Shown: positions 15,643 through 25,020, counted from the stretch's first letter. The stretch is 64,000 bases of DNA from CAUZFZ01 sp963579025 (GCA_963579025.1 CAUZFZ010000030.1:13414-77413); one strand, 5' to 3'. A program made the numbers and translations. Notes: a model not told the origin generated them from the sequence alone.

Positions 15643-17388
15643 TCAAAGGATTTGCTCAAAGCGTTTGCGAAGCAGCGGAACGATGATTTCTTCCGCAGAC
15701 AGTGTTCCCTTATTCGTGTGCAGACGGAATACACCGAGATCAGTGATCTGGTCACTAACGTCCCGAAGTAGCGAGATCATCCTCGCCGAACTGCTCGCAT
15801 CAGCGGGAAGGGGACAGCAACAGTAGCACCTCGATCCGAAGCGTTGACGATATACCTTAAACCACAGACTGAGTTGCCTTGCCCAGTGTCGGAGGCATTG
15901 CCCGTGGTCGTCTTGATCGATCACCCGATTGTCAAAGGTCTCTGCTCCAATGCGATCCGCCAGCTCGGTCAAGAAATACTGCACGAGGATTAGTGGTTCC
16001 TGATCTCCAATCGGTGGGCTCGACAGATTCAGAAGATGGCTCCCAGCAACTTCGCCATCATCTCCAGAAATGAAATCTGGCTTCCTGTGCTCAGCAACGG
16101 AATAGAGCAATTCGGCCCCCGCAGGATGTCCGACAAACAGAACACCGTCGCAGTTATCCCGGATGACCGCGATATCAGGGTTGTCGCTGGGGCAAACCAG
16201 CGTCGTCATGAGCCAGTCCTGCATGTTCTTGAGGATTTTCTGAGTTTCCCGTCCAGCCCGATCGATCAATTCGTCGATCCGATCCAACGCAAGGGAAACC
16301 GCTTTTGAATCCTGCGTCGTGCTTTCCGAGTGCTTTCGGAAGAACTGAGCCACTCCTGCACGAACATCATTCCCGTTTGGCCTGGATTCGATCGCCAGAG
16401 CACGACAGACCATCGATCCCGTGTTCGTCGAGAGTCGCTTGAATTCTTCGAGGAAGTGATCGACGACGAAGCTCACCCAGGAATCGAATGCTGTGTCGCC
16501 CCCATACGAATCGTCACCGGCGGGAGCTTCTCCGCCGGGAAGTACGATTCGATCCTCGTCGGAGTCGCCTTTCTGGCCATGGTTCCTGGGCATCCCCTGC
16601 CTGGCGATTGCCAGAAGCTCCCGAGCCTTGTTGACCACCTGTTGATTTCGGTCGCGTGGCTTCGCCAGTGAGATGTGGTCCTCTTCCAGTCCAACAGGAG
16701 CCGGTGTGACCCCCGGATCCGACGATGAGGGATCGACGATTCTGAATCCGGCAACCTCTCTCGTTTCGAAGTATGTGAAGGTTTCGATGCTTACTCGTTG
16801 GGAATGAGTGCGGTACCAGTCAAACAGATCGCGAAGATGAGGATCGTGAGCCCTGAGGTCTTCCATGTTGGCGGTCGGACCAAAGACGGCCCTGAAGCGA
16901 TCCGCCATTGATGCGAGTGACGCTCCCTGATGTGGCGTCCCGAGGAACAGCACTGCCTTCGTGTTTGTAAAGATGCAGTGATGGTCATCACGTGTATCGT
17001 CGCTCGCCCGCCGGAGAATCTGTTTGGCCAGCAGGCCACCGAGACTGTGGCCGATCAGCAGCAGCGGACGATTGCCGAGCTGATTCTGGACCATGAGATC
17101 GACAACCTCACGGGCTCGGTCTGGCAATGGCATCGCATGTCCGGCGTCTCTGTCGCCAGAAATCAGCTTCCGAATCCCTCTGGCTCGTTTCGTCGGACTT
17201 GCGGCATACCCGAGCAACCAGATGCCGACATCCGGAAACTCTTCGGCGAGCCAGTGCGGCCAGGAGGTCGACTGATCGTTGCCGTGCCTCCAGGTCTTAA
17301 AAGCATCTCCGCCCAGACCATGCAGGAAAACGACGTCTGCAAGGTGATCGCTGCCTGCGCTGGTGGAGACTCTATGAAGCACGCTCAT
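15643..17388 (-). CDS. SERAC1-like alpha/beta hydrolase effector with shared C-terminal module
   Basis: This protein is 581 aa from the ATG at 17388; a GTG at 17409 would add seven residues. The N-terminal 270 residues are an alpha/beta hydrolase of the SERAC1/PGAP1-like lipase type: VVFLHGLGGDAFKTW oxyanion region, nucleophile elbow GHSLGG, then LGTPHQGAS. The C-terminal about 220 residues align by eye with the end of the SEFIR protein (MQDWL, AGAELL, GEVAGSHLL, PIGDQEP, ELAD, AEEIIVPLL). An effector that hydrolyses lipids or another ester is the simplest reading. It is the first gene of the minus-strand cluster, with a 301-bp divergent region upstream that should hold the promoter. I could not identify the promoter boxes with confidence. 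Confidence 0.75.
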   Translation of the reverse strand: MSVLHRVSTSAGSDHLADVVFLHGLGGDAFKTWRHGNDQSTSWPHWLAEEFPDVGIWLLGYAASPTKRARGIRKLISGDRDAGHAMPLPDRAREVVDLMVQNQLGNRPLLLIGHSLGGLLAKQILRRASDDTRDDHHCIFTNTKAVLFLGTPHQGASLASMADRFRAVFGPTANMEDLRAHDPHLRDLFDWYRTHSQRVSIETFTYFETREVAGFRIVDPSSSDPGVTPAPVGLEEDHISLAKPRDRNQQVVNKARELLAIARQGMPRNHGQKGDSDEDRIVLPGGEAPAGDDSYGGDTAFDSWVSFVVDHFLEEFKRLSTNTGSMVCRALAIESRPNGNDVRAGVAQFFRKHSESTTQDSKAVSLALDRIDELIDRAGRETQKILKNMQDWLMTTLVCPSDNPDIAVIRDNCDGVLFVGHPAGAELLYSVAEHRKPDFISGDDGEVAGSHLLNLSSPPIGDQEPLILVQYFLTELADRIGAETFDNRVIDQDDHGQCLRHWARQLSLWFKVYRQRFGSRCYCCCPLPADASSSARMISLLRDVSDQITDLGVFRLHTNKGTLSAEEIIVPLLRKRFEQIL

Positions 17389-17689
17389 ACGGTATCTGCA
17401 CCATCCCACGCAGGAGTCCCGTCATCCTTCCCGAAGTCTCCCGGCCCGAAAGATCACTACTGGCATCCTCGCCAATCGACGCGAGTGATCAGTCTACGGC
17501 GAGTCAGGAAGAAAATCGAATCGGTCGGGCGACGATGCAAAGCGACCGGGATTCTGCGGCCGGGCCGCGAACGTCGGCTCATCGATCTCGTGCTTCTGTC
17601 GACCGGGCTGCGCAAATCTTAGTTGCGATCGATCTCTATCGGCCAGGTGTCACTGGAGACACAGCAGCCATTCCGGGAAACTCCCAGCC

Positions 17690-18319
17690 GTGAACCATCA
17701 GACAGATGATGACAGTGACTTCTCCCGAGCCGGGGACGACATGGCAGATGATCTCGAAACACACTCACACGTGCCGACCTCAAGCGAAATCAGGTTCGAC
17801 TCGTTACCTGACCGCGAGGGTGCCGTTCATGCAATCGTCGCCGCCACCAGAGCACTTGGGAATTCGAATGGCGTGCTGGTCAACGTCCCAGCCGCATCAG
17901 ACACCGTTCCCGACTTGAAGCGAGACGCAGGATTTCGGTACACCGACCAGTATCAGCCATTCATCGATGCGCTTCACAATGGTGAAGCAGTCACCATCGT
18001 GATCGTGCAGAAAGACGGAGATGTCATCGCCTTCGGCCTCGGCGAGGTCCCGTCGAAACACGGCGTGGAGATCATGACGACTGATGTCGAAGAGGCATCG
18101 CGACGCTCAGCCGGCGTGAAGTCGAGCATCGACATCAGCAACGAGCCCTTTGAGATTGGAATCGGCCACGTGCTGGTCCTCGGGCTGATCGAGTCCATCG
18201 ACGCCAGCGTCCTGCACACCAACGCCACCAGCCCTCAGGCCAGATACATTTTCAAATCTCTGGGTTTTGTCTCCAGTGACGAGGACAACTCCTGCCTGCT
18301 GCGTCTGCAAAAGAAGTAA
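17690..18319 (+). CDS. GNAT-like acetyltransferase-fold protein
   Basis: This 209-aa protein has a polar N-terminal 35 residues. Its C-terminal half reads like an N-acetyltransferase fold: TIVIVQKDGDVIAFGLGEV (strands beta2-beta3), a GIGHVLVLGLIESID stretch and the terminal YIFKSLGFVSS motif typical of GNAT enzymes. The acetyl-CoA pyrophosphate loop (Q/RxxGxG/A) is not clear, so activity is uncertain. It is transcribed divergently from the DGR-conflict cluster and 73 nt before an esterase gene. Confidence 0.55.
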   Translation: MNHQTDDDSDFSRAGDDMADDLETHSHVPTSSEIRFDSLPDREGAVHAIVAATRALGNSNGVLVNVPAASDTVPDLKRDAGFRYTDQYQPFIDALHNGEAVTIVIVQKDGDVIAFGLGEVPSKHGVEIMTTDVEEASRRSAGVKSSIDISNEPFEIGIGHVLVLGLIESIDASVLHTNATSPQARYIFKSLGFVSSDEDNSCLLRLQKK

Positions 18320-18392
18320 AGCCGCAAGAACGATTCAAGTTCAGTACAACTCGGCAAACGCAACCAATCCTCAGCCTGAACCGGAGTGTCAC

Positions 18393-19298
18393 ATGAAATC
18401 ATCGATCATCACTTTGATCCTGCTTGCCCTGCCGGCAAACCTGTTACTTGCCGATGAGGCGAAGCCGTTGGCTCCGACAGCGGCGAATGTTTCATACGGT
18501 CCTGATCCGATGAACGTGATCGACTTCTGGAAAGCGGAAGGGGACGGTCCTCGACCGTTGCTGGTTTATATCCACGGAGGCGGCTGGACGGGCGGCGATA
18601 AGAAATCGAGTGACTCGCGGTTTCGCCCGTTTCTGGACAAAGGTGTTTCGTATGCCGCCATCAACTACCGCCTGACAGGTAAGGCCCCGCTGCCGGCACC
18701 CGTACACGATGCGGCGCGGGCGATTCAGTTCATTCGCTCGAAGGCCGAAGAATGGAACATCGATAAGACGCGGATCGCGCTCACCGGCGGCAGTGCCGGA
18801 GCGTGCACGTCGATGTGGATTCTGCTGCATGATGATCTGGCTGATCCGGATGCGAAGGATCCGGTCCGGCGCGAATCAACGCGCGTCACGGCGGCGGCCG
18901 TCTCAGGAGGTCAGACTTCTATCGATCCGAAAGTCATCGAGCCGTGGCTTGGTCCCAATGTCCTGAAGCATCGCATGATCAACATGGCGGTCGGTGAGGC
19001 CACGATGAAAGGAGCACTGGCCAACTACGAGAAACATCGCGAACTGTATGTCGAGTTCTCGCCGTACAACCACCTGGACGGGGACGATCCGCCGTTGTTG
19101 ATGACATACGGCAACAACATGAAGTTGCCATCGGAGAGTGCCGGACACGGCATTCATCACCCGGTGTACGGTGTGAAGATGAAGGAAAAGGCCGACAAGG
19201 CCGGGCACGAGTGCCACCTGTTGATCGCAGGCGTCTCGAAGTCCGACAAGTACACCAGCCCCGACGCGTTCCTGCTGGACAAGCTGCTGGCTAAGTAG
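18393..19298 (+). CDS. secreted alpha/beta hydrolase (esterase/lipase, BD-FAE-like)
   Basis: This 301-aa protein starts at the ATG at 18393 (GGAGTG ribosome site) and has a Sec signal peptide (residues 1-20, ending LLLADEA). The hydrolase motifs are complete: YIHGGGWTGGDK (oxyanion hole HGGG), GGSAGA nucleophile elbow around residue 140, and late Asp/His candidates. It should act outside the cytoplasm on ester substrates, perhaps acylated polysaccharides, as is common for planctomycete exported esterases. The substrate cannot be deduced. Confidence 0.85.
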   Translation: MKSSIITLILLALPANLLLADEAKPLAPTAANVSYGPDPMNVIDFWKAEGDGPRPLLVYIHGGGWTGGDKKSSDSRFRPFLDKGVSYAAINYRLTGKAPLPAPVHDAARAIQFIRSKAEEWNIDKTRIALTGGSAGACTSMWILLHDDLADPDAKDPVRRESTRVTAAAVSGGQTSIDPKVIEPWLGPNVLKHRMINMAVGEATMKGALANYEKHRELYVEFSPYNHLDGDDPPLLMTYGNNMKLPSESAGHGIHHPVYGVKMKEKADKAGHECHLLIAGVSKSDKYTSPDAFLLDKLLAK

Positions 19299-19331
19299 CC
19301 GGTACAGTGCAATCGACTGCCGAGATGTGTC

Positions 19332-20543
19332 TTATTCGTCGTCACTGACAAACTCGATGAAAATATTGCACAGCCTGTCGCCGGCAAAGTCACCGTCCAC
19401 TCGGTACGAGCCGTCCCCTCGACCGGTGCCACAGGCGAACATGCGGGGCGATTCCCCGTTTCCAACTGGCAGGAAAGCCCACTCCTCGTTCATGTAGTTG
19501 ACGCGCTCGAAGCTGTCATTCGTCTGAACATGAAAATGCATGAACGGAAAGCTGGCATACTTCGGGATCGATTCGAGGTATGACACTATCTCCGCTTCGA
19601 GCGATTGAGAAACTGGACCGACGACTTCCGCCCGAACAACATTGATCTGTATCGCGTCGAACTTGAATCTTCGCTTGAGTTTCCTGAGCAGGCCCAGACC
19701 ACGCGCTGTCGAGATCACGCCGATGCGATCAGGTCCAACGTCGGTCCAGTGCTCTTTAAAGTCTGATTGATCGCAAATCACCAGTCTGGCTGAGTCGATC
19801 CCGAGCCGACCAATCTGACGACGTGTCGTTTCGGCTTCGCCGTCGCCGACCGTGATACTGAGTGACGTGATTGTCTCCCTTCCCGTTGGGTAAACCCACA
19901 ACCGTGCCGTAATTGAAATACTTTCACACTCAATGTTCGGTATCTCAAGAGCCGGCATGTCCTGCGGGTCGCCAAGGACGAGCGCTCCGGACCGCACCGG
20001 CAGGTCGCCCAGGTGACGTTCTGACGACACGGGCGTTCCGCCACCCGACTGTGCGTTGAGTGCATCAGTCAGTTGAAACAGATCGTGTCCGTGGCTCTCG
20101 CTGAGTTCCTGTTGCTTCGCGACCTGGCATTGGTTTTCGAGGAATGCCTTCAGGCTGCTGGAAACCAGAAACAGCAACCCGGCAACGAAATAGAAGCCAG
20201 CATGCAACAGGGGGACTCCGAACCCGATTGCCGAGACTTTAAGAAAGAAGCCGACCTGTCCCGGCGGAGTCGCGAGTGCCAGGCGATAAACGACAAAGCC
20301 CAGCAGGACGAGATTGAATCCACCGTGGAACGCACACCAGATCCCGGTAATCCAGCGAAGCCACTTTTCCCCGCGCCAGAGCACGATGACGCATCCCGCG
20401 ATAACCAGAGGTTCGAGTAGTTTCCGCCACGTGAATTCATCCGGGTGCGCAAGCACCCAGACGAGCGTTGCCAACTTGTCGACGACAATAAACAACGCGA
20501 GGACGATGAAGATGAGGCGTCCTCGGCGAATCAGGTGGGGCAT
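19332..20543 (-). CDS. membrane protein of unknown function
   Basis: This 403-aa protein starts at the ATG at 20543; a start at 20591 would overlap the SDR gene. The N-terminal 135 residues contain about four hydrophobic helices (IFIVLALFIVVDKLATLVWVL and three more). The rest is soluble, alpha/beta in appearance, without motifs I recognise. The soluble part probably faces the cytoplasm. It follows the SDR gene by 31 nt on the same strand, so co-transcription is likely. Confidence 0.65.
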   Translation of the reverse strand: MPHLIRRGRLIFIVLALFIVVDKLATLVWVLAHPDEFTWRKLLEPLVIAGCVIVLWRGEKWLRWITGIWCAFHGGFNLVLLGFVVYRLALATPPGQVGFFLKVSAIGFGVPLLHAGFYFVAGLLFLVSSSLKAFLENQCQVAKQQELSESHGHDLFQLTDALNAQSGGGTPVSSERHLGDLPVRSGALVLGDPQDMPALEIPNIECESISITARLWVYPTGRETITSLSITVGDGEAETTRRQIGRLGIDSARLVICDQSDFKEHWTDVGPDRIGVISTARGLGLLRKLKRRFKFDAIQINVVRAEVVGPVSQSLEAEIVSYLESIPKYASFPFMHFHVQTNDSFERVNYMNEEWAFLPVGNGESPRMFACGTGRGDGSYRVDGDFAGDRLCNIFIEFVSDDE

Positions 20544-20574
20544 AATGTCATCCAAATCTGAGTACAGCGCACGG

Positions 20575-21342
20575 TCACGCGAGGTTGGCAAGGATGCCGC
20601 CGTCGACCACCACTACCGATCCAGTCATGTAGCTGCCGGCGTTGCTGGCGAGCAGGAGTGCCGGTCCCACCAGTTCGCTGGTCTGACCCCAGCGCTTCAG
20701 AGCCGTACGCTGACCGATGTGCTGTCGCTGCTCCTCGGTCAGTTTCGCCGCGGGAAGGTCGGTTAGAAACGGACCCGGTGCGATGCAGTTGACCGTGATG
20801 CCCGCCTCTCCGAGTTCCAGAGCCTGAGCCCGAGCCATTCCGATCAGCCCGGCTTTTGTTGCGGCATAGACGCTTCGCGCCTGCGCGGCCGCCAGTGCAA
20901 CAATCGATGAAATGTGAATGACTCGTCCCCAGCCGCGTTCCCGCATGCCGGGAACGAAGGCCCGCGTCAGAGCCATGCAACTGGACAGATTCAGTTGCAC
21001 GATCTCGTCCCATGCGTCGTCTTCGATCGAGTCGATGATCTGAGGATTATTGCTGCCGGCATTGTTGACGAGGATGTCGATGCCGCCGAATCGCTCGTTG
21101 GTTGCACTCACGAGACTGGCCACACCGTCTCGTTTTGAAAGATCCGTGACAACATGCTCGACGCGCCGACCAGTCGCCTTTCGAATCTCGTCGGCCGTCG
21201 CTTTCAGCTCCTGCGCGTTGCGGCTGCAGATCATCAGATCCGCACCACAGTCCGCGAAACCCGTCGCCATCGCCTTGCCAAGGCCTTTGCTGCCTCCTGT
21301 GACGAGTGCTGTCCGGTTGGAAAGGTCGAACAGGTTGCTCAT
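20575..21342 (-). CDS. short-chain dehydrogenase/reductase
   Basis: This 255-aa classical SDR has the NAD(P)-binding motif TGGSKGLG (residues 15-22), NNAGSN, catalytic Ser in ISSIVAL, YAATK (Tyr and Lys of the active site), and PGPFLTD followed by the C-terminal VVVVDGG. Overall it is most like gluconate 5-dehydrogenase/FabG-like reductases; the substrate cannot be assigned. It is upstream of the membrane protein gene. Confidence 0.88.
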   Translation of the reverse strand: MSNLFDLSNRTALVTGGSKGLGKAMATGFADCGADLMICSRNAQELKATADEIRKATGRRVEHVVTDLSKRDGVASLVSATNERFGGIDILVNNAGSNNPQIIDSIEDDAWDEIVQLNLSSCMALTRAFVPGMRERGWGRVIHISSIVALAAAQARSVYAATKAGLIGMARAQALELGEAGITVNCIAPGPFLTDLPAAKLTEEQRQHIGQRTALKRWGQTSELVGPALLLASNAGSYMTGSVVVVDGGILANLA

Positions 21343-21359
21343 GTTTTTCTCCTGATGAG

Positions 21360-21571
21360 TTAACTGGACAGCGCCAATTTGGAGAACCTCATACCAGTGC
21401 GGTGATGCATCACCGCTTTCCCATTTTCACCGCGGCGCAGGCATTTTCGGCTATGTGTCCGCGATCCCGCACTCACGAGCCGGAGAGAGAGAACAAAGCG
21501 GCTACGCCGCGAATAGAGAATTTGAAAGCGACGACGCATCGTCGCACTCCAGAGGTGGCGCTGTCCAATTA
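21360..21571. repeat. MITE-like element with terminal inverted repeats
   Basis: A 17-bp terminal inverted repeat, TTAA(C/T)TGGACAGCGCCA, lies at about 21360-21376 and, inverted, at 21555-21571, with one mismatch. The roughly 210-bp element contains no ORF of note. It has internal palindromes (GCGGTGATGCATCACCGC at about 21401 and a GCGACGA...TCGTCGC pair near 21530). It fills the gap between the SDR gene and cheR. No transposase is nearby. Confidence 0.55.
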
Positions 21572-21582
21572 ATCGCCGCTGG

Positions 21583-22407
21583 TTAAACGTCCGAGAGTCG
21601 GTAGGTCGGCACCTGTCCGGAGTTCCGCTCGAATCCAACGTCCAGGTCGAACAGCGTTTCGGTCGCGCCCAGCATCAGGCAGCCGTCCGGGGCGAGAACA
21701 CGCTGGATCTTCTGCAGGACGTGCAGGCGCGTTGGTTCGTTCATGTAGATGAGCACATTGCGCAGCAGGACAAGATCGACTCGTGACACCGGCGGCGGCT
21801 CAGTCACAAGATTCACTTCCCGAAAGCGAATCATGTCTTGCAGTGATTCATCAGCAACCCAGCGATTGTCCGCCTGATGGAAGAATCGAGACACTCGCTG
21901 TGGCGACAGGCCGCGTTGAATCTCGACTTCGCTGTAGTGGCCATCACGCGACCGTTTAATCACCGGACGTGCAAGGTCGCTGGCCACAAAATCCAGTTGC
22001 CAGCCATCCAGCAAGTCGGCCAACTGTTCGCGAATCAGCATGGCCAGGCTGTACGGCTCCTGCCCGGCTGCACATGCGGCGCACCAGATGGTTAGACGCT
22101 GTGTGGAAAGCCGCCGGTTGATCAATTCAGGCAGGATGCTCGATGCCAGTGCATCGAAGTAATGCGGATCGCGGAAGAAAGACGTTTCGTGTGTGAGCAT
22201 CGCTTCGACGCACTGTCGTTCAAGCTCGGGCTGGTGTGTGGCGCGTAAGCGACTCACAAGTTCATCCACACTCGCCAACCCCACGGACTCGACGATGGGA
22301 GCCAGCCGTGATTCCACCAGATACGCTTTTTCATCGTCCAGGACGTTGCCTGCTCTCTGTTCGACGAGATGACGAACCCAGTCAAAACTAGCGGAGGTGA
22401 CTGGCAT
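21583..22407 (-). CDS. cheR: chemotaxis protein methyltransferase CheR
   Basis: This 274-aa S-adenosylmethionine-dependent methyltransferase adds methyl groups to glutamates of chemoreceptors. The N-terminal helical CheR domain is followed by the Rossmann part: HETSFFRD, the SAM-binding WCAACAAGQEPYSLA, and VDLVLLRNVLIYM. The ATG at 22407 is chosen because a GGAG lies 8-12 nt upstream; a TTG start at 22437 is possible. It is divergent from the kinase-receiver gene that opens the che cluster, and its substrates are presumably the two receptors at 27411-31060. Confidence 0.93.
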   Translation of the reverse strand: MPVTSASFDWVRHLVEQRAGNVLDDEKAYLVESRLAPIVESVGLASVDELVSRLRATHQPELERQCVEAMLTHETSFFRDPHYFDALASSILPELINRRLSTQRLTIWCAACAAGQEPYSLAMLIREQLADLLDGWQLDFVASDLARPVIKRSRDGHYSEVEIQRGLSPQRVSRFFHQADNRWVADESLQDMIRFREVNLVTEPPPVSRVDLVLLRNVLIYMNEPTRLHVLQKIQRVLAPDGCLMLGATETLFDLDVGFERNSGQVPTYRLSDV

Positions 22408-22693
22408 CAGCACGATCTCCGTCGCATCCGATGCCAACCAGACTCACTGCCAGATGCGGCGAGTGGCACAATTGTGTCGGTCAGCTCAACCGCCATCGGG
22501 CCGGCCCCTCCGTTCGGCAGGGCAGATCGACACGACGCATTGTCGAATTGATGAGAGGTCTGCTCCATTTGAGCGTGATGGCACGGTGCTGAATCCATTC
22601 GGAGAAGTCTATAAGCTCTATAGATCAATTGAAGCTCAGTGCGGTTCGTGGCGTCGTGTGCCAGAGCCCGTTGTGCCGCAGGAGCCAGCGTGG

Positions 22694-24532
22694 ATGAGCG
22701 TCTCGATCGAACAGGCATCCGATTCAATTCTGCGGGCCGGCCTGGTCGACGACACCGTACTGAATGAAGCTCGCGATGAACTTACGAAGACGGGCAATCC
22801 TCTCGACGCGGCGCATCTACTTGACCTGTTAACAAAGTCCGGGCAACTCACTTCCTGGCAGGCGAAGCAGGTCGGTCAAGGTAAGTCGGGCGAACTGGTG
22901 CTGGGAAACTACGTCATCCTGAAGCGGATCGGCCGCGGTGGAATGGGAGCTGTCTACAAGGCACTCCATCGCATAATGAAACGCATCGTCGCGGTTAAGA
23001 CGATCCGCCACGAGCTGGCGACTCCGGACTTCATCACTCGATTCCGGCGGGAGATCGTCGCGGCTGCCCGATTGACTCACCCGAACGTCATCTCGGCGTA
23101 CGACGCCGACGAATGTGAACTCGGCGACTTTCTGGTGATGGAGTACGTCGAAGGATCAGACCTGCGGCAGGTCGTCGAGAAGTCGGGGCGTCTGCCGGTC
23201 AAGGATGCCGTGTCCGTTCTCCGGCAGGCCGCGCTGGCTCTGGGCTACGCACACAGCCAGGGCGTCGTGCATCGCGACATTAAGCCGGCCAATCTGATGC
23301 GTGACCAGAATGGTGTGACGAAAATCGCCGATCTGGGCCTGGCTCGACTCGTGGAACCTGGCGGGAAGCACGAAGTCCGCAGCGGCCTGACAGAGACGGG
23401 GATCGTCGCCGGCACAGTCGACTTCATGCCACCGGAGCAGGCCAACGACGCCAGCACCGTTGACCATCGCGCGGACATCTACGCCTTAGGCTGCACGTTC
23501 TTCTTTCTGCTGACCGGAGCACCACCATTCACTGGCAGCACGCTGCTTGATCGGATTGTGCAGCACCGCACGGCAACGCCACCTTCGCTGTTCTGGGATG
23601 TCCCGGAGGCGACCATAGAACTGGATGCGGTTTTTCAGCGGATGCTGGCCAAGTCGCGAGATGACCGGTTTCAGTCGATGGACGAAGTGGTGGCCGCGAT
23701 CGATGCGCTGCAGTCGGCTGACCGTGCAGCGGACAACAGTGCCGCAATCCGCACGGCGCAGGACACAACGGTGCTGATCGTTGAGCAGTCACGGTTGCAG
23801 GCAGGCATGATCACAAAGCTATTGAAGTCGATCGAGATCGACGACGTCCACGTTGTGGCGAATGCCACAGACGCGATCGAGAAGCTCGCGGCTCTCCCGA
23901 CACACGTTGTGCTGGCCAGCTCGGAACTGGCTGACATGTCGGGTCTTGAGCTGGCCGAACGGATTCGGGACGAACTGCGCTGGACGCAGGTCTCCGTTCT
24001 GATCATGGCATCGAACGCTTTGTCGGGAGCAGTCAGTGATGCCATTCTCCGTTTTGGTGCAACGGGGATCATTCAGAAACCATTCGATGCCCCGCAGCTC
24101 AACACGGCCATCGACGATCTGCTGTCCACAGACACGGGCGGTTCCGGCGTGTTATCCACGCTATCTACGAAACGAGTGCTGGTCGTCGATGACAGTCGCG
24201 TGGCGCGTCGCAGGATGCAGCAGACGCTTACGGAACTCGGCTTCTCGGATTTCGTGACTGCGGAAGACGGCGCTGAAGGAACTGAGCTTCTGAAGCAGCA
24301 GCAGTTTGATCTGGTGGTCACGGATTACAACATGCCGCGCATGGACGGCCTGCAGTTCGTGGACTGGATCCGTTCCCAGAGTGCTCAGCGCGAGATTCCG
24401 GTCATCATGGTGACGACGGAGTTTGATCCGACAAAGCTCGCGCAGGTTTATCAGCTTGGCGTCAGCGCCATCTGCGGCAAGAGCTTCGAACCTGATCAGG
24501 TCCGCAACATTGTGATCCGGCTGTTTCTGTGA
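22694..24532 (+). CDS. hybrid Ser/Thr protein kinase with two receiver domains
   Basis: This 612-aa protein starts at the ATG at 22694 (AGGAG upstream). Residues about 75-335 are a eukaryotic-type kinase: glycine loop IGRGGMGAVY, VAVK lysine, catalytic HRDIKPANL, DLGLA in place of DFG, and the PPEQ activation-loop end. A receiver-like domain follows (about 365-475) that lacks the acidic pair and has Ser where the phospho-Asp should be (VVLASSEL). The second receiver (about 490-612) is canonical (VLVVDDS, VVTDYNMPRMDG, CGKSF). As the first plus-strand gene of the cluster it may be the CheY-type output or a cross-talk node between Ser/Thr and His-Asp signalling. No free-standing cheY exists in the window. 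Confidence 0.88.
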   Translation: MSVSIEQASDSILRAGLVDDTVLNEARDELTKTGNPLDAAHLLDLLTKSGQLTSWQAKQVGQGKSGELVLGNYVILKRIGRGGMGAVYKALHRIMKRIVAVKTIRHELATPDFITRFRREIVAAARLTHPNVISAYDADECELGDFLVMEYVEGSDLRQVVEKSGRLPVKDAVSVLRQAALALGYAHSQGVVHRDIKPANLMRDQNGVTKIADLGLARLVEPGGKHEVRSGLTETGIVAGTVDFMPPEQANDASTVDHRADIYALGCTFFFLLTGAPPFTGSTLLDRIVQHRTATPPSLFWDVPEATIELDAVFQRMLAKSRDDRFQSMDEVVAAIDALQSADRAADNSAAIRTAQDTTVLIVEQSRLQAGMITKLLKSIEIDDVHVVANATDAIEKLAALPTHVVLASSELADMSGLELAERIRDELRWTQVSVLIMASNALSGAVSDAILRFGATGIIQKPFDAPQLNTAIDDLLSTDTGGSGVLSTLSTKRVLVVDDSRVARRRMQQTLTELGFSDFVTAEDGAEGTELLKQQQFDLVVTDYNMPRMDGLQFVDWIRSQSAQREIPVIMVTTEFDPTKLAQVYQLGVSAICGKSFEPDQVRNIVIRLFL

Positions 24533-24596
24533 GTCTGCTTCGTTTCTGAGACAGGCTCAGAAGCCAGGGCAGTCGCAACCTCGTCCCGCGGGTGCT

Positions 24597-24735
24597 GTCA
24601 TTTGTCATTAGTTATTTGTCAATAGTCATTTGTCATTGCTGTCCTGCAGAGAGCGCGATGTGCGCCGTGTTCATGAAGCAGTGCATTGACCTCAAAAATG
24701 ACAAATGAGAGATGACAAATAACTAATGACAAATT
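24597..24735. repeat. long AT-rich inverted repeat (TTTGTCATT family)
   Basis: About 38 bp at 24599-24637 (TTTGTCATTAGTTATTTGTC...) match, inverted, 24697-24734 with only a few mismatches, leaving a loop of about 60 bp. The composition is far more AT-rich than the neighbouring genes. It occupies the 488-bp gap between the kinase gene and cheA; the rest of the gap shows no gene. It could form a large hairpin and act as a terminator, or be a mobile repeat. Confidence 0.7.
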
Positions 24736-25020
24736 GCAGCCGCCTGACGACATTGAATCGCCAACGACAACATGTTGGTCGCCCCCGTGATCAAAGGGCG
24801 TGACTGCCGAAGTCCTCGGTCTCGATCAGCCACTCGCTCGGATCCGTGACGCGTCTGACATGTCGGACCGAACTGTCACGTTGTCACGGTCAACTGCGTT
24901 CAGGTTTACAACGCACATTTGATAACTGATCGCGTCAGCCGCGAAGATCGCCGTATACTCGCTGACTCTCTATCGCGCGCAAATTGCGCTGAATGTCTCA
25001 ACAGACTGCCTCGAAACTCC

